NCBI GenBank assembly: GCA_026986905.1
Contig: JALSNQ010000006.1
Location: 87,634 to 141,721 of the forward strand
Length of the DNA stretch: 54,088 bases
Origin: Thermofilaceae archaeon
GTDB taxonomy: Archaea > Thermoproteota > Thermoprotei > Thermofilales > Thermofilaceae
Direction: 5' to 3'
The notes below the pieces were generated by a model. That model did no database searches, had not been told where the DNA came from, and saw only the letters and a program-made list of their open reading frames with translations. Below, piece after piece: positions 33,852-43,100 of the stretch. How positions within the stretch are numbered: position 1 is the first letter of the stretch; each line of letters starts with the position of its first letter. Made by a program: the position numbers and the translations under genes.

Positions 33852-35075
33852 ATGACCGGGAAAAACATCAGCGTGGAAAAGCTTTCGAGCACGCCGGTCG
33901 CCAAAGGCCCCGTCGAAATAGTGGAGAGGAAGGGGGTAGGCCACCCCGACTATATAGCTGACTCGGTGGCTGAGATAGCGAGTAGGGAGCTTTCGAAATA
34001 CTACCTTCAGCGATTCGGCGCGATACTGCATCACAACCTGGATAAAGTATTGCTTGTAGGCGGTCAGGCGGAGCCGCGCTTCGGAGGCGGCGAGGTTCTA
34101 CATCCAATATACATCCTAGTAGCTGGCAGGGCTACCACGGAGATAATTGAGGAGGATGGCTCTAAGGTGATGGTCCCGATAGGCCCTCTAATCCTCGGCT
34201 CAGTGAAAAAGTGGATCCGGGAGAACATGCGCTTCCTGGATCCCGAGAAACATGTTATAATAGATTACCGCGTTGGAAAGGGCTCGGCCGACCTCGTCGA
34301 CATCTACTCTAGGAAGAGCGGTTATCCGGGATCGAACGACACGTCTGTGGGGGTCGGGTTCGCCCCGCTCACCGAGACTGAAAGACTTGTCCTAGAGACA
34401 GAGAGGCTTCTTAACTCGAAGAATGTAAAGGAGGAGTATCCGGCGATAGGCGAAGACATAAAGGTTATGGGTGTCCGGAAGAACGACACAATATACCTTA
34501 CGGTAGCCGCGGCCATGGTCTCCAAGTTTATAAGCAGCACGGAAGAGTACCTCGAAGTAAAGAACGCTGTAAAGAAATTAGTGGAAGAAAAGGCCTCCGA
34601 GATAACTGAAAAGAAAGTCGAGGTGTTCGTGAACACCGGCGACGACCCCTCGCGCGGTGACAGGGGCGGGCTATACCTGGTGGTGACGGGCACCTCTGCT
34701 GAGCAGGGCGATGACGGGGCTACTGGCCGCGGCAATAGGGCTAACGGGCTAATCACGCCCTTTAGGCCAATGTCGCTGGAAGCTACAGCGGGGAAGAATC
34801 CCGTGAATCACATAGGGAAGCTATACAACATAGTCGCCTTTAGAGCCGCCGAGGAAATCGCGGGGCTCGACCACATAGAGGAGGTCTACGTGAAGCTGAT
34901 AAGCCAGATAGGCAAGCCGATCAATCAGCCATTACTCGGGTATATAACTATAAACGCGCCTGACGACGTGTACTCCCGTGTAAGGCACAGCGCCGAGGAG
35001 ATACTGGCGAAGCACTTAGACGGGATAAACGAGCTTTGGAGGGAAGTCTTGGAGGGCAAGGTCACCCTCTACTAG
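33852..35075 (+). CDS. mat: Archaeal S-adenosylmethionine synthetase
   Basis: This enzyme makes AdoMet from methionine and ATP, the donor for Trm56, Tes and other methyltransferases here. It is the archaeal (type 2) form, with the family hallmarks ERKGVGHPDYIADSVAE near residue 25 and FVNTGDDPSRGDRGGLYLVV. The glycine-rich TSAEQGDDGATGRGNR and KNPVNHIGKLYNI also fit. The length of 407 residues is typical. A TATA-like TTTAATATAC at 33811 precedes the ATG. It converges with DUF460 (14-nt overlap). Confidence 0.96.
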   Translation: MTGKNISVEKLSSTPVAKGPVEIVERKGVGHPDYIADSVAEIASRELSKYYLQRFGAILHHNLDKVLLVGGQAEPRFGGGEVLHPIYILVAGRATTEIIEEDGSKVMVPIGPLILGSVKKWIRENMRFLDPEKHVIIDYRVGKGSADLVDIYSRKSGYPGSNDTSVGVGFAPLTETERLVLETERLLNSKNVKEEYPAIGEDIKVMGVRKNDTIYLTVAAAMVSKFISSTEEYLEVKNAVKKLVEEKASEITEKKVEVFVNTGDDPSRGDRGGLYLVVTGTSAEQGDDGATGRGNRANGLITPFRPMSLEATAGKNPVNHIGKLYNIVAFRAAEEIAGLDHIEEVYVKLISQIGKPINQPLLGYITINAPDDVYSRVRHSAEEILAKHLDGINELWREVLEGKVTLY

Positions 35076-37080
35076 CCTTTTTGGCTAGGAGCTCTCTCTT
35101 CCTCATTTCTTTGTACATTTTTATGAAGCGGACGAGCTCTTCTCTAGTAGGCTCCTCTCTGCGTAGCGGCCGTATCTCGGAAGGATTTACAATGTAGAGA
35201 TTCCCCACCGTAATATGCTGCTCAGGCAGCAGGGCTATTTTGGCGGGCAAAGAGTCGAGCCGTCTACCGAGTTTTCCGAGAGCCTTCTCGTCCAATAGTA
35301 GTGTTACCTGTATGTCGCCGGAGAGCATGTCTCTAAGCCTCTCTATTAGAGGGGTAGCGCCATAGTCCTCTACAACTTTCTCGTCCACAACTAGGTATTC
35401 CGGCCGCTTGGCGCCGTTAAATACCTCTACAAGGGGGAACCTCGGGGCAAGCACAGCTTCGCCCCCATATACCTTTTCTAGATAGACACCTATCCGGCTG
35501 AGAAAGTCTTCTTTCTCTGTAAGCGTTTCCTCCAATTCGCGGAGTCTTTCCCTCAGGTTCCTCAGTTGTAGCCTAAGCTTGGAGTATTCTCTTTCCCTGT
35601 AAAGTTCTACCTGCCTAGCCTTAATTAGCTCTCTACTCCTCTCTTTTTCCTCTAAAAGTTTTTCTTCAAGTTCCTTGACGCGCTTTTCCAGCTTCTCGTT
35701 TCTACGAAGGGTTTCGTCGAGGGCCCGCCTGTATTTTTCGGCGACTAGCTTATAGTTTTCCTCTCCGGCCTCCTCCTTTGGAGCGCTCGCCTCTAGCAGC
35801 GGCGCAAGCTCTACCTTTCTCCTAATGATTCTTCTAAGGGCCTCTGTGACCGAGAAGCCTTGAAGTACTAGGAGTTTTGCCTCGTCAACGTTTATCCTTA
35901 CCCCGAGCCTTCTGGCCTCGCGTTCGACCTGGTCAAGCTTTACGTGGAAGTGTTGATAAGCCTTGACGGCTGCGGCTAAGGCGTCGCGCTGATGGCTATC
36001 CTTTGCGCGTATACCGTAGTTTTCCAGGAATCTTGACGCTATGCTCCTCTTTTCCTCGACGCTAAGCGTTCTCGCCGGGTAGAAGAGCCGGGCCTTGAGC
36101 ATGGATGAAAGTTTTTTCACGTAGCTTGGTGGCGGGTTGACATCTGCTGCTATTATTACTGGGTGCCCGTAGCTGTGGAGTAGTTCTGCGAGCTGGTTTC
36201 TGCCAGCCCAGCGCCGTGTGAGGAGAAGTAGGGGGCGGCCAGCCAAGTCCAATATGGCTACCCCCGTGGACATCCCGGGGTCAACGCCCACTATCAAGTA
36301 CCTGTTAGGGGGTCCCCGCCTCAGCGACGCCTTGCTCCTAAGCGGTACAAACTCTATTTTCTCCCTTTTTACAGGCTCTATTTCTACTTGGAGATCATAG
36401 CCCCGTGAAGGCCTGACTATGCCGTAGAGCTTATCCCTGCTAACGTATGCGATAAACGTGGCGCTCTCGAGTCCTGCCCCGCTTTTGCGGACGAATACGT
36501 CGTAGTCGATTCCAGCTTTACGCAGCTTCTCCTCTATTTCCCGCTTTTTTCTCAGTACAAGCATCTCTAAGTTGCGTTTGTAGCGTTCTCTACTCATGCC
36601 TCCTTGACCGGGTACGCGGCCACGTGAGACCGTGATCCTCGTCTCCTCCTCGAAGATGAGCGCCTCAGAACCTATGCCGCGGCGGGCTAGGAGGGCGTTG
36701 ATGCGCGCCGTCTCCAAGGGGCCGGGTTTTTCTCTGCACAGGCCTAGCGCGCTGCAGAGAGTCTCGAGGGGATAGCTTTCACCTCGGATAAGCGTGGTCT
36801 GTATTATTCTCGGCATCCTTTCGAAGTGCCTGTAGAGGGTGTAAGCTACACCTTCTTCATCGGGTGCCAGTTCAAAGATGTTGTCTAGCGCTAAAGCCTC
36901 TACCGCGTTTTTCTCCACAATACCGGCTATCTCCTCGAGGGATACCTTGCCGTATTCCTCCACTACTCTGTTGTCGATTAGTAGCGCAGCGGCAAAGAGG
37001 GGTTTAGAGGCGCTGGGCGAGCTACCGGGCAGTATGTCTAGGCCAAGTATCCGCCTAGGGATCACGTTATCGTCTATCAC
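35062..37080 (-). CDS. DUF460 protein with RNase H-like fold
   Basis: This 672-residue protein matches COG2433/DUF460, which combines a RuvC/RNase H-like N-terminal part with a long coiled coil. RILGLDILPG opens the first RNase H-like strand, and IVGVDPGMSTGVAILDL is a second such site near 255. A coiled coil runs about 440-550 (LRRNEKLEKRVKELEEKLLE onward), and a C-terminal domain follows. The GTG at 37080 overlaps the RIO2 stop by 4 nt and is preferred. The track start would run 145 nt into RIO2. Nuclease activity is not demonstrated. Confidence 0.8.
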   Translation of the reverse strand: MIDDNVIPRRILGLDILPGSSPSASKPLFAAALLIDNRVVEEYGKVSLEEIAGIVEKNAVEALALDNIFELAPDEEGVAYTLYRHFERMPRIIQTTLIRGESYPLETLCSALGLCREKPGPLETARINALLARRGIGSEALIFEEETRITVSRGRVPGQGGMSRERYKRNLEMLVLRKKREIEEKLRKAGIDYDVFVRKSGAGLESATFIAYVSRDKLYGIVRPSRGYDLQVEIEPVKREKIEFVPLRSKASLRRGPPNRYLIVGVDPGMSTGVAILDLAGRPLLLLTRRWAGRNQLAELLHSYGHPVIIAADVNPPPSYVKKLSSMLKARLFYPARTLSVEEKRSIASRFLENYGIRAKDSHQRDALAAAVKAYQHFHVKLDQVEREARRLGVRINVDEAKLLVLQGFSVTEALRRIIRRKVELAPLLEASAPKEEAGEENYKLVAEKYRRALDETLRRNEKLEKRVKELEEKLLEEKERSRELIKARQVELYREREYSKLRLQLRNLRERLRELEETLTEKEDFLSRIGVYLEKVYGGEAVLAPRFPLVEVFNGAKRPEYLVVDEKVVEDYGATPLIERLRDMLSGDIQVTLLLDEKALGKLGRRLDSLPAKIALLPEQHITVGNLYIVNPSEIRPLRREEPTREELVRFIKMYKEMRKRELLAKKASRG

Positions 37081-37979
37081 AGGCCTACTTGTCGTAAAAA
37101 TTCTTCGGTTATTTTCTCGGGGTCTAATCCTAGCTTGAACCTTTTCTCCATGTAGGTTGCCACTCTCTTCACGTCCCTGGAAAGGTACAGCGCTGCTTGG
37201 GGGTGTGTGGAGGGGATCCACTGCGGCCAGTCTATAATGTAGATGGCCTCCCCCTCCGCAACCATGATGTTGTACTCGCTTAAATCTCCGTGGATTATGC
37301 CCACTCTAAATGCCTTCTCGACCTCTGAGAGGGTTTTCTCCAGTATGCCTCGGGGGTTTGAGGGGTCGGGGGCCCTGTAGAGCTCTACTCCATTTATAAA
37401 CTCTGTAACTACCACATGCCTGTTCCAGCCTATGGGCTGGGGGACCGATACGCCGCGCTTATAGAGAGACATGAGGGCTTTATACTCCTGAGTTGCGGAG
37501 AGTCTCGCCTCGTAGATCCAAGATATGTGCTTCTTCTCGGCGATGTATCCTCTTACACGCTTTGTTTTTCGAAAGCTTATCCGCCCTACCCTGTGAAACT
37601 TTACTGCGACTATTTTCTCCCCTGGCGTCACGCCCATGTATACCTCCGACTCCTTGCCTTCCCCGAGAGGGGTAGTGGATATCATGTGGATTACGCCCTT
37701 CTTTATGAGGGCGTTCAGTGCGAGGCAGTCATAGCCTCTGCTTGTCAAGAGGTATCCAACGTAGGGCTGCTTGGTTCTCTGCACTAAGCCGAGCTTGTTG
37801 AGTTTTTTTAGCCTCCTAAGGATGAACTCTTCCCCGAACCCTGTAAAGCCTGCTATAAAGCGTGTCTCCACGTACTCCCGGGTTGACATGCCGTGCTCTA
37901 TCGCCACTAGGATACGGTAGTCCTTCTCGTCTATCGATCTGAGCGCTGAGATGGAGAGTTTTACACTCACGGCCAGCAT
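37077..37979 (-). CDS. rio2: RIO2 atypical serine kinase/ATPase
   Basis: This kinase is needed for small ribosomal subunit maturation. A winged helix at the N-terminus (about 1-90, ILRRLKKLNKLGLVQRTKQP) precedes the RIO kinase fold with its glycine loop LGEGKESEVYMG near 106 and AVKFHR lysine. The catalytic loop is HGDLSEYNIM near 233 and the metal-binding IDWPQW. The length of 300 residues is typical. It starts at ATG 37979. Its stop shares 4 nt with the DUF460 start, so the genes are co-translated. Confidence 0.94.
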   Translation of the reverse strand: MLAVSVKLSISALRSIDEKDYRILVAIEHGMSTREYVETRFIAGFTGFGEEFILRRLKKLNKLGLVQRTKQPYVGYLLTSRGYDCLALNALIKKGVIHMISTTPLGEGKESEVYMGVTPGEKIVAVKFHRVGRISFRKTKRVRGYIAEKKHISWIYEARLSATQEYKALMSLYKRGVSVPQPIGWNRHVVVTEFINGVELYRAPDPSNPRGILEKTLSEVEKAFRVGIIHGDLSEYNIMVAEGEAIYIIDWPQWIPSTHPQAALYLSRDVKRVATYMEKRFKLGLDPEKITEEFLRQVGL

Positions 37980-38027
37980 TGAGTTTATGTGTGCCGCATA
38001 TTAACTTGCCTGGCGGGCCTGGAGAGC

Positions 38028-38091
38028 GCGGCGGGATGAGCTCTCAGCTCGCGGCTGATACGTGAAGACTTCCTCGATTACTGACCGCCGC
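38028..38091 (+). ncRNA. Candidate C/D-box sRNA C (64 nt)
   Basis: The element reads stem GCGGCGG, C box GGGATGA (overlapping the stem Gs), 15 nt, D' box CTGA, 3 nt and C' box GTGAAGA. Twelve nt, D box CTGA and stem CCGCCGC follow. All boxes match the consensus with at most one change. The D guide is 12 nt (CTTCCTCGATTA), and by the D+5 rule the predicted target nucleotide is the C in TAATC. A TATA (GCATATTAAC near 38000) is 28 nt upstream. The 3' end lies antisense to the last codons of the metallophosphoesterase gene. Target RNA not identified. Confidence 0.65.
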
Positions 38092-38815
38092 CCAGAAAGC
38101 CCAGCAGCCCCCTCTTCTCCCCCTCATAGCTTATCTCTAAAAGATCCTTTAACGCGGGGAGCGCTGAGTTGTATACCGGGACTCCCCCCAGGGTATCTCT
38201 GTGTACAATGCTTTTGTGCAGGTGGCCATGTACGACGATGTCGGGCTTTGTCCTCTCCACCACCGTTGCCAGGTGCTTAGAAGACATGTTTTCCCAGAAC
38301 CTTTCATCCTCCCCTGTAAGCGTTTTACACCGTGGAGGATAGTGGGTAAGCAGTATGGTTACTTCGTCGGAGTATCTTGAACGTAATAACAGCCTCCCTA
38401 TCTTAGCTATCCTCTCCTGGTACACCCGGGATATCCCCGGTACGTGTCGTGCCTGCCAAGGCGTGGGCTTGTCTAGCGCGCCGCGCGTGCCCACCACGCC
38501 TATTTTCAGGTCGCCTACTTCTAGGCGTATATACTCGTCGTCCAGCCATATGGCTTCGCCGCAGGTCTTTATGATAAGCTCCTTGATCTCATCGTATTCC
38601 TCATTGCCGTAGACGGAGACTATGGGCGTTGAAGGCCACTTTTCCCTAAGCGGGGTTATAACCCTTGTGCATTCCCTCCATCTCCCCCTCTCCACTATGT
38701 CGCCGGCCAAGAGGATGATGTCGGGCCGCGTCTTCCTGGGCGATAGTTTTCTGAGATATAATGCTAGGTAGCGCGGAGAATGTATATCCGCCGTAGCCAG
38801 TATTTTCAAGCGCAC
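38078..38815 (-). CDS. Calcineurin-like metallophosphoesterase
   Basis: This is a two-metal phosphoesterase of about 245 residues. The ligand motifs are in the expected order: ADIH at the N-terminus, GDIVERG near 35, GNEEYDE near 70, THYPP near 155 and GHLHKS near 190. The central strand order fits the YfcE/MPP class. I prefer GTG at 38815 (VRLKILATADIH); the track ATG adds a tail and would nearly touch the divergent HAD gene. Substrate unknown. The final codons overlap the antisense sRNA candidate. Confidence 0.85.
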   Translation of the reverse strand: MRLKILATADIHSPRYLALYLRKLSPRKTRPDIILLAGDIVERGRWRECTRVITPLREKWPSTPIVSVYGNEEYDEIKELIIKTCGEAIWLDDEYIRLEVGDLKIGVVGTRGALDKPTPWQARHVPGISRVYQERIAKIGRLLLRSRYSDEVTILLTHYPPRCKTLTGEDERFWENMSSKHLATVVERTKPDIVVHGHLHKSIVHRDTLGGVPVYNSALPALKDLLEISYEGEKRGLLGFLGGGQ

Positions 38816-38870
38816 ACTAAGAGCTGGGCGCGGCGCCACCTATTTCTTTAGCCCATGTATGAACGGGTGT

Positions 38871-39527
38871 ATGCCGAGATACAGGGCAGTGGTTTTCGAC
38901 GTAGATGGCGTGCTCACAGGGATAGATAGCGTGTGGCGTTACGTGCATGAGCATCTCGGCGTGTGGCCGCAGGCCCGCATGAACAAGAAGCTCTTTGAGA
39001 GCGGCAGCATAAGTTATGAGGAGTGGGCTAGGAGGGACGTTGCCCTGTGGAGGGGACGGCGCGTAGAAGAAGTAGAGAGGATCCTGCGTGCCGTGGAGAT
39101 TCGGCCCGGCGCTGCAGAACTCGTGGCTATGCTGAAGAAGTGCGGTGTGAAGGTATTTGCTCTGAGCGCTGGAATAGATCTCCTGGTGGAGGAGATAGCT
39201 GAAAGGCTCGGTCTCGACGACTACGAGGCGAACAGGGTAGTCGTGGAGGAGGGAGTCCTCACCGGTGAGGTGAAGGTCACCGTGGGCTTCGAGGATAAGG
39301 GGAGGGTTTTCCGGGAGCTTGTGTCGAAGCACGGGGTGGGGCCAGGGGAGGCTGTGGCTGTCGGCGACAGTATCGTAGATTTACCCATGTTCCGTGAAGC
39401 GGGCTTCGCCGTAGCATATAATCCATCAAGCGGGGACTTGTTGGGAGAGGCCGACAGCGTCGTGGTATCGGAGAGGCTGCACCTACTAGCGAGGCTCCTC
39501 GCCGCCGTCATACCTTGTGAAGACTAG
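38871..39527 (+). CDS. HAD-superfamily phosphatase (SerB-like)
   Basis: This phosphatase has 218 residues. Motif I is VFDVDGVLTG near residue 8 (nucleophile Asp). The cap region contains FESGSISYEEWARRDVALW. Motif II is FALSAG, motif III lysine is in EDKGRVF, and motif IV is GDSIVDLPMF. This arrangement resembles phosphoserine phosphatases, but substrate-defining residues cannot be read by eye. The ATG at 38871 is preferred; an upstream in-frame ATG at 38859 adds four residues. It converges with the methyltransferase gene, overlapping by 42 nt. Confidence 0.85.
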   Translation: MPRYRAVVFDVDGVLTGIDSVWRYVHEHLGVWPQARMNKKLFESGSISYEEWARRDVALWRGRRVEEVERILRAVEIRPGAAELVAMLKKCGVKVFALSAGIDLLVEEIAERLGLDDYEANRVVVEEGVLTGEVKVTVGFEDKGRVFRELVSKHGVGPGEAVAVGDSIVDLPMFREAGFAVAYNPSSGDLLGEADSVVVSERLHLLARLLAAVIPCED

Positions 39528-39986
39528 GATCTTTTCATCCCGTTCCTTGATTATCTCGGCGAGGGAGATGCGGGGGTCGTTTAGCGGTGGCTCGGGGAGC
39601 CTCTCTTTGAGGGTTATAACCACTAGGCCCCCTCTCCTTGTAAGGTCTACGAGCCTTGGAAATGCACGGGGGCACTCGTGTAGAGAGGTTACCGCTACCA
39701 CCGAGTCGAAGCAGCACCTCAAGGGGGGCATGGACATGTCCGCCACGACCCCGTCTCCGTAACGCCTCCTGTGGAGGTAGTGTCTCAGCATCTCCTTAGA
39801 GGAGTCGAGGCAGACGTGGTAGACCTGGGCGTCGAGGTACTCTGCTAGAAGCCCAGTCCCGCAGCCTGCGTCGAGCACCGATTTGGCGCCCAGTATCAGC
39901 GATGCCACTACGGCGAGCTTCCTCCTCTGCTCGGGGCCGTAGAGCTCGTCATATATCGGCGCCAGGTCATCATAGTTCAGTGACAT
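39486..39986 (-). CDS. SAM-dependent class I methyltransferase
   Basis: This small Rossmann-fold methyltransferase has 166 residues. Motif I is VLDAGCGTGLL near residue 37, the acidic motif II residue is in VCLDSSKEM, and VAVTSLHEC marks motif IV. ATG 39986 (MSLNYDDLAPIYDELYG) has GGTGGT 4 nt upstream and is preferred to 40007. A tyrosine-rich N-terminal helix with YDDLAPIYDELYG is usual in the family. Substrate unknown. Confidence 0.85.
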   Translation of the reverse strand: MSLNYDDLAPIYDELYGPEQRRKLAVVASLILGAKSVLDAGCGTGLLAEYLDAQVYHVCLDSSKEMLRHYLHRRRYGDGVVADMSMPPLRCCFDSVVAVTSLHECPRAFPRLVDLTRRGGLVVITLKERLPEPPLNDPRISLAEIIKERDEKILVFTRYDGGEEPR

Positions 39987-40059
39987 TTTACCACCATTCC
40001 TCGTCATCCGGCGATTAATGTCTCGATTAGGGGCGCGTTCTAAACATCAGAAACGGCTA

Positions 40060-40070
40060 GCTATAAATAA
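40060..40070 (+). promoter_or_regulatory. TATA box of the S-layer gene
   Basis: GCTATAAATAA is a near-ideal archaeal TATA. It predicts an RNA start near 40088-40092 and a leader of about 28 nt containing AAGGAAAAAGGGG before the ATG. A strong promoter fits a major surface protein. Confidence 0.65.
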
Positions 40071-40117
40071 CCAACAGGGCTTCAACATCCCGACCCCAAG
40101 GAAAAAGGGGTTGAATC

Positions 40118-43100
40118 ATGAACGGGAAATACCTGGTATTAGCTATAGCGATAGTGGCCGTAATGGCCCTAGCATTCGCCAGCACGGCATACGCTTGGCC
40201 TGCAACCAAGTCTACCATCAACCTGAAGACTCCATGGGGCGAGAACTTCGCCAACCAGAAGATAATAATCTCGATATTCAATGAGAGCAAGAACTGTGTA
40301 ATGGCGTATTTCGAGGGCACCACCGATGGGCACGGCAACGCGACCCTGACCCTCATCCCAACCCCGCTGCCGCAGCCCACAAGTGGAACCTACAACATAT
40401 CCATCTTCTGGCAGAAGTATGGCTACACGTTCCTCATCTACAGCGCGAAAGGATTAAGCCCCACCGACATAAGCAATATTCTCTCCAACAGTAGTATAAC
40501 ACTCCAGTACCTCTGGCAGATAGACTTCCGCGCCGTAACCAACATAGACGGCAAGTGGGACACCCCGCTAGCCTTCCAGGACCCAGAGACCGGCACTTGG
40601 GATCTCGCGTACTTCAAGGTATACATATCCCCCAAGGGCCTCCCAGGCACACTGCCCAAGGACAAGGACGAGGCCACCCTCATATGGGAGGCCGCCGGCG
40701 ACAAGAACGGCTACGCTAAGGAGAACTTCACCATAGGCAACATAATGGTCGACATAAGCGAGAGCACCCAGGGATGCTACCACATAGATAAGCTCTACAA
40801 CTTCACTCTCTTCAAGGAGGTATTCTGGCAGATAAGCAGCCCACAGGGCACTGAGATAAAGGTAAAGGTCGGCTACGAGAGGCTAGCTTTCAACACCACC
40901 TGGGACTATGCTGGCTGGGCTGCCACCTTTGAGGGCATAAACGTCACCGACCTCGCCGTGGACACGAACACTCTCTATGACCTCACAGGACTGGACGCGG
41001 GTACCTACGGCAACGATGTTCTCGGCGCCACCAATGACCAGTGGATAAGCTTCAACGACACCGCCTACACTTTCCTCGCCATAGTCAATGTAACAGATAT
41101 ATGCGGTAAAACTATTGACAGTTACATAACTGGTGGAGTACCTTTCCAGAACGTCGTCTGGCCACGCATCTACGTATACTTCAGCATGGGCGACTTCGTG
41201 CTCAGGAAGGGCATAACTAATAGTAGCGGCATAGCCCCGTTTGAGGGCTTCAAGCCTGAGAGTACAGCCTTCTTCTGGCTACCCAACGTGACCCTCTTCT
41301 ACGACAAGGAGCTGACACTCACAATAACCTTCATGAATGTACAGATATTCAGCGAGGACTTCAACACCACAGCCACGCTTGCATATGGCGGCCACAGTCA
41401 TACATGGTACAACCCGGCCCCGTTCCAGGCTACCAGCTACTTCAAGTGGACCTTCGGAAACATAGGGAACTACAACGCTAGCACCTTTGCCGCAAACACA
41501 ACACTACTGCCCGTCGACATAGTGATAAAGGACAGCGGCCCCGCGGCCGTACAGCCCCTTGAGGGCGCCAAGTTCATACTCATGCCACCGGGCTACGACC
41601 CCATATACACGGTCACCGACTATGGCGGCCACGTACAGCTCCCACCCTTCAACCTCGTCATGGGCGGTGTAGGCGGCGGTAACGGCCCGATAATCGCGAG
41701 GCACGGCGTGTACCCAGGCCTCCTGCCGGTACCCTTCAGCCTCCGCCTCAAGCCCGATGCAACCTACACCTACACCTTCAAGGTACTCTGGAGCCTCCCA
41801 ATGAGCGAGTACTTCGTAGATGTGACCCCCGACGACAACAAGATACCGCTCAACGCCTCTGCTGTGCTTGAGAGCCTCAACAACACTGGCACATGCCTCA
41901 CCCAGACCTTCGACTTCAACGCCAAGGTCTACGACGTAGCCTTCAGGATACAAGATCTCTGCGGCAGGGCTATCACCTCCAACGACGACCCGAGGGGCAG
42001 CGTGATACTCACCTGGATAGCCCCTGACGGTAGCAAGAACATTACAGTCTCTGTAGGGCTCACAACCAACGGTGTGGTGAACCTCGGCGGCGTGCCGGGC
42101 GGCACGATCAAGGTGCGCCTCGCCTTCAAGGGCGTACTACTCGACCCGACGCCTAACAGTACTCAGGAGATAGAGGTGCCAGGCAACATACTCAACGCCA
42201 GCGAGTACAAGTTCACGTTCCCGATAGGCGACATAAAGTTCCACGTCTACCAGTGGGACGAGAAGAAGCCGCTCATGAACATCTCCGTGGTGCTCAAGAG
42301 CTTCAAGAACGGCCACCTCGTCTTCGAGGACAAGGGCATGACCGACTGCGACGGCACCGTGACCTTCAAGAAGATACCGCTCAGGGTCAGTAGCAGCACC
42401 ACCGCCACCAACGAGATACTCGTCGAGCTCTACACCACCAACGAGACCCCGTACATCAGACACAACCTCACCAAGACTCCTAGGGGCAAGTTCAACGATG
42501 TAGGCCTCCTCGTGGGTAACTGGAGCCTCACCAACTACATATTCAAGAACATCGAGCCCACCTGCACCAACGACGTAGACATACCCGCGTGGATCTTCAG
42601 CTTCAACCTCGAGGCGGTAGACCACGCCGGCAAGATACTCAAGGCCTTCACCGCGACCACCTACAAGAAGACCACCATGTGGGTCGGCGTAGCCCTCAAT
42701 GACACCTACTGGGAGCTCCAGCCCGGCGAGTGCACAGCCCACTGCCCGTGCCGCTACGACACCAACGCCACCTGGAGCATATTCAACATAACAGGATTCG
42801 GCGACAAGCCGTACGGCAACGGCCTCGACGAGGCCAAGTGGGTCTTCACCAGCGCGCAGTTCGAGCCGGCTCACCCGCACCTCTTCGTGGCCGGCGGCAA
42901 GTACCACTTCATAGTCTGGTACGGCGGTGTGGTCGTCTACAACTACACTATAACGCTGCCCAAGCCCAGCAAGGCCCTCGACTGGAATGATGTCATAAAC
43001 ACGCTTGGATGCTTCAACGAGACAGACATGGCCACGACCACCGAGACGATCTCGAGCGTCGACCTCGCTAACAGGTATGTGTGGAACCTCACCGAGGGCG

